Positions 7,186-7,631 of a stretch of DNA of 7,631 bases are shown piece by piece. Position 1 is the stretch's first letter; each line of letters opens with the position of its first letter. Under the pieces are notes generated by a model that was given only the letters and a program-made list of their open reading frames with translations, had not been told where the DNA came from and made no database searches. The position numbers and the translations under genes are program-made. Source of the stretch: Pseudomonadota bacterium (lineage in GTDB: Bacteria; Pseudomonadota; Gammaproteobacteria; Burkholderiales; Methylophilaceae); contig JAKPIR010000362.1 in NCBI GenBank assembly GCA_029549705.1, forward strand, positions 1 to 7,631. The letters run 5' to 3'.

Positions 7186-7201
7186 CTTTTCTAGCGCAAT
7201 C
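7174..7201 (+). terminator. Hairpin spanning the stop codon of the small ORF
   Basis: GATTGCG (7174-7180) pairs with CGCAATC (7195-7201), and CTAG (7182-7185) with CTAG (7191-7194), with a single bulged T (7181) and a CTTTT loop. That gives 11 base pairs. There is no U-run behind it (AAACGC follows), so it is not a classical intrinsic terminator. It could stabilise the 3' end, slow the ribosome at the Cys codons or form part of an attenuator. Confidence 0.55.
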
Positions 7202-7205
7202 AAAC

Positions 7206-7245
7206 GCACGGCACCGCCCGTGCAAATTTAGGCTTTGGGCGTTTT
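7206..7245 (+). promoter_or_regulatory. Two mutually exclusive stems before the dienelactone-hydrolase gene
   Basis: GCACGG (7206-7211) can pair with CCGTGC (7218-7223). Alternatively CGCCC (7215-7219) can pair with GGGCG (7237-7241), followed directly by TTTT (7242-7245), which resembles a weak terminator. Both use bases 7218-7219, so only one can form at a time. AAACGC (7202-7207) with GCGTTT (7239-7244) is a further option. This fits an attenuator but is inferred from base pairing by eye. Confidence 0.3.
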
Positions 7246-7263
7246 CCAATGACAAAGTACAAT
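7235..7263 (+). promoter_or_regulatory. Candidate promoter for the dienelactone-hydrolase gene
   Basis: TTGGGC (7235-7240, weak -35) is followed after 17 bp by TACAAT (7258-7263, 5/6 match to the -10). This would start transcription near 7270, about 35 nt before the ATG at 7304. If used, the gene would be independent of the small ORF transcript. It is a consensus match only. Confidence 0.25.
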
Positions 7264-7303
7264 ATCGGAATTATCAACTTCTTGTTAATTTTGAGAGATT
7301 ACT

Positions 7304-7631
7304 ATGAAAGTCCTCAGCCAAACGGTAGACATCAACACCCCAACAGGGGTAATGCGTTGCTATATTCATCAACCTGCTGATAGCGTCAATGGAACTAAAA
7401 AATATCCCTGTATATTATTTTATTCCGAGATATTTCAACAGACTGACCCTATCGAGCGCGCCGCCGTGATGATGGCCAGCCATGGCTATGCCGTAATGGT
7501 GCCGGAGGTTTTTCATGAGCTCAACCCAATCGGCACGGTACTTGGCTATGATGAAGCCGGCCGCAACAAAGGCAATGCAGATAAAGAGAAAAAAGACGTA
7601 CAAAGCTACGACAGCGACAACATAGCCATGA
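7304..7631 (+). CDS. Dienelactone hydrolase family protein, 3' end outside window
   Basis: The frame is open from ATG 7304 to the right edge (109 codons visible). GAGAG at 7293-7297 gives a Shine-Dalgarno with 6-nt spacing. The visible part matches the start of an alpha/beta-hydrolase of the dienelactone hydrolase family: strand PCILFYSEIF (35-44), with E42 at the position of the conserved glutamate, helix ERAAVMMASHGYAV (51-64), then VPEVFHELNPIGTVLGYDEAGR. The usual EIFG reads EIFQ. The expected Cys nucleophile, Asp and His lie beyond the window, so activity cannot be judged. Family members hydrolyse dienelactone or other esters, often with unknown physiological substrates. Nothing here points to an aromatic degradation operon. 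Confidence 0.85.
   Translation, partial: MKVLSQTVDINTPTGVMRCYIHQPADSVNGTKKYPCILFYSEIFQQTDPIERAAVMMASHGYAVMVPEVFHELNPIGTVLGYDEAGRNKGNADKEKKDVQSYDSDNIAM

Noticed and set aside
7415..7603. 62-residue - strand ORF with a hydrophobic N-terminus
   Set aside because: It lies opposite the dienelactone-hydrolase coding sequence, which has clear family motifs and its own ribosome binding site. The hydrophobic look comes from the complementary strand.

Overview
The window looks like a chromosomal segment from a Gram-negative betaproteobacterium of moderate GC content, with many A/T-rich codons. The envelope genes (an LtaS/MdoB-type sulfatase-fold transferase, a WaaP/InaA-type LPS kinase domain and an MltA lipoprotein), the thiS-thiG-apaG-mltA order and the general protein character fit the Nitrosomonadales/Methylophilaceae side of that class. 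The taxonomic call is an inference from gene content, not from a marker gene.

Left part (1-3829, + strand): the 3' portion of a membrane-anchored sulfatase-fold phosphoglycerol/phosphoethanolamine-type transferase is followed, with a 4-bp ATGA overlap, by a 750-residue protein. That protein joins an N-terminal TIM-barrel-like, glycoside-hydrolase-like region to a C-terminal LPS-kinase-like domain. The two are almost certainly co-translated and probably modify a cell-surface glycan. A perfect 13-bp hairpin lies in the convergent gap that follows (3830-3940).

Middle part (3941-6756, - strand): a compact cluster read right to left. It comprises thiS (sulfur carrier), thiG (thiazole synthase), apaG and mltA (lytic transglycosylase lipoprotein). 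thiG and apaG overlap, so thiamine synthesis genes share a transcription unit with an unrelated pair. thiG and mltA both start with TTG.

Right part (6757-7631): a roughly 260-bp divergent regulatory region is unusually rich in GATGA, including a run of four GATGA(C/T) copies spaced 24-25 bp. It is followed on the + strand by an unrecognised 55-codon ORF with a good ribosome binding site and a C-terminus ending in Cys-Cys-Asp-Cys-Val. Its stop codon lies inside a strong hairpin. Two further, mutually exclusive hairpins follow before a dienelactone-hydrolase-family gene that is cut by the window end. The small Cys-ended ORF with its hairpins and the GATGA array are the least explained items in the window.
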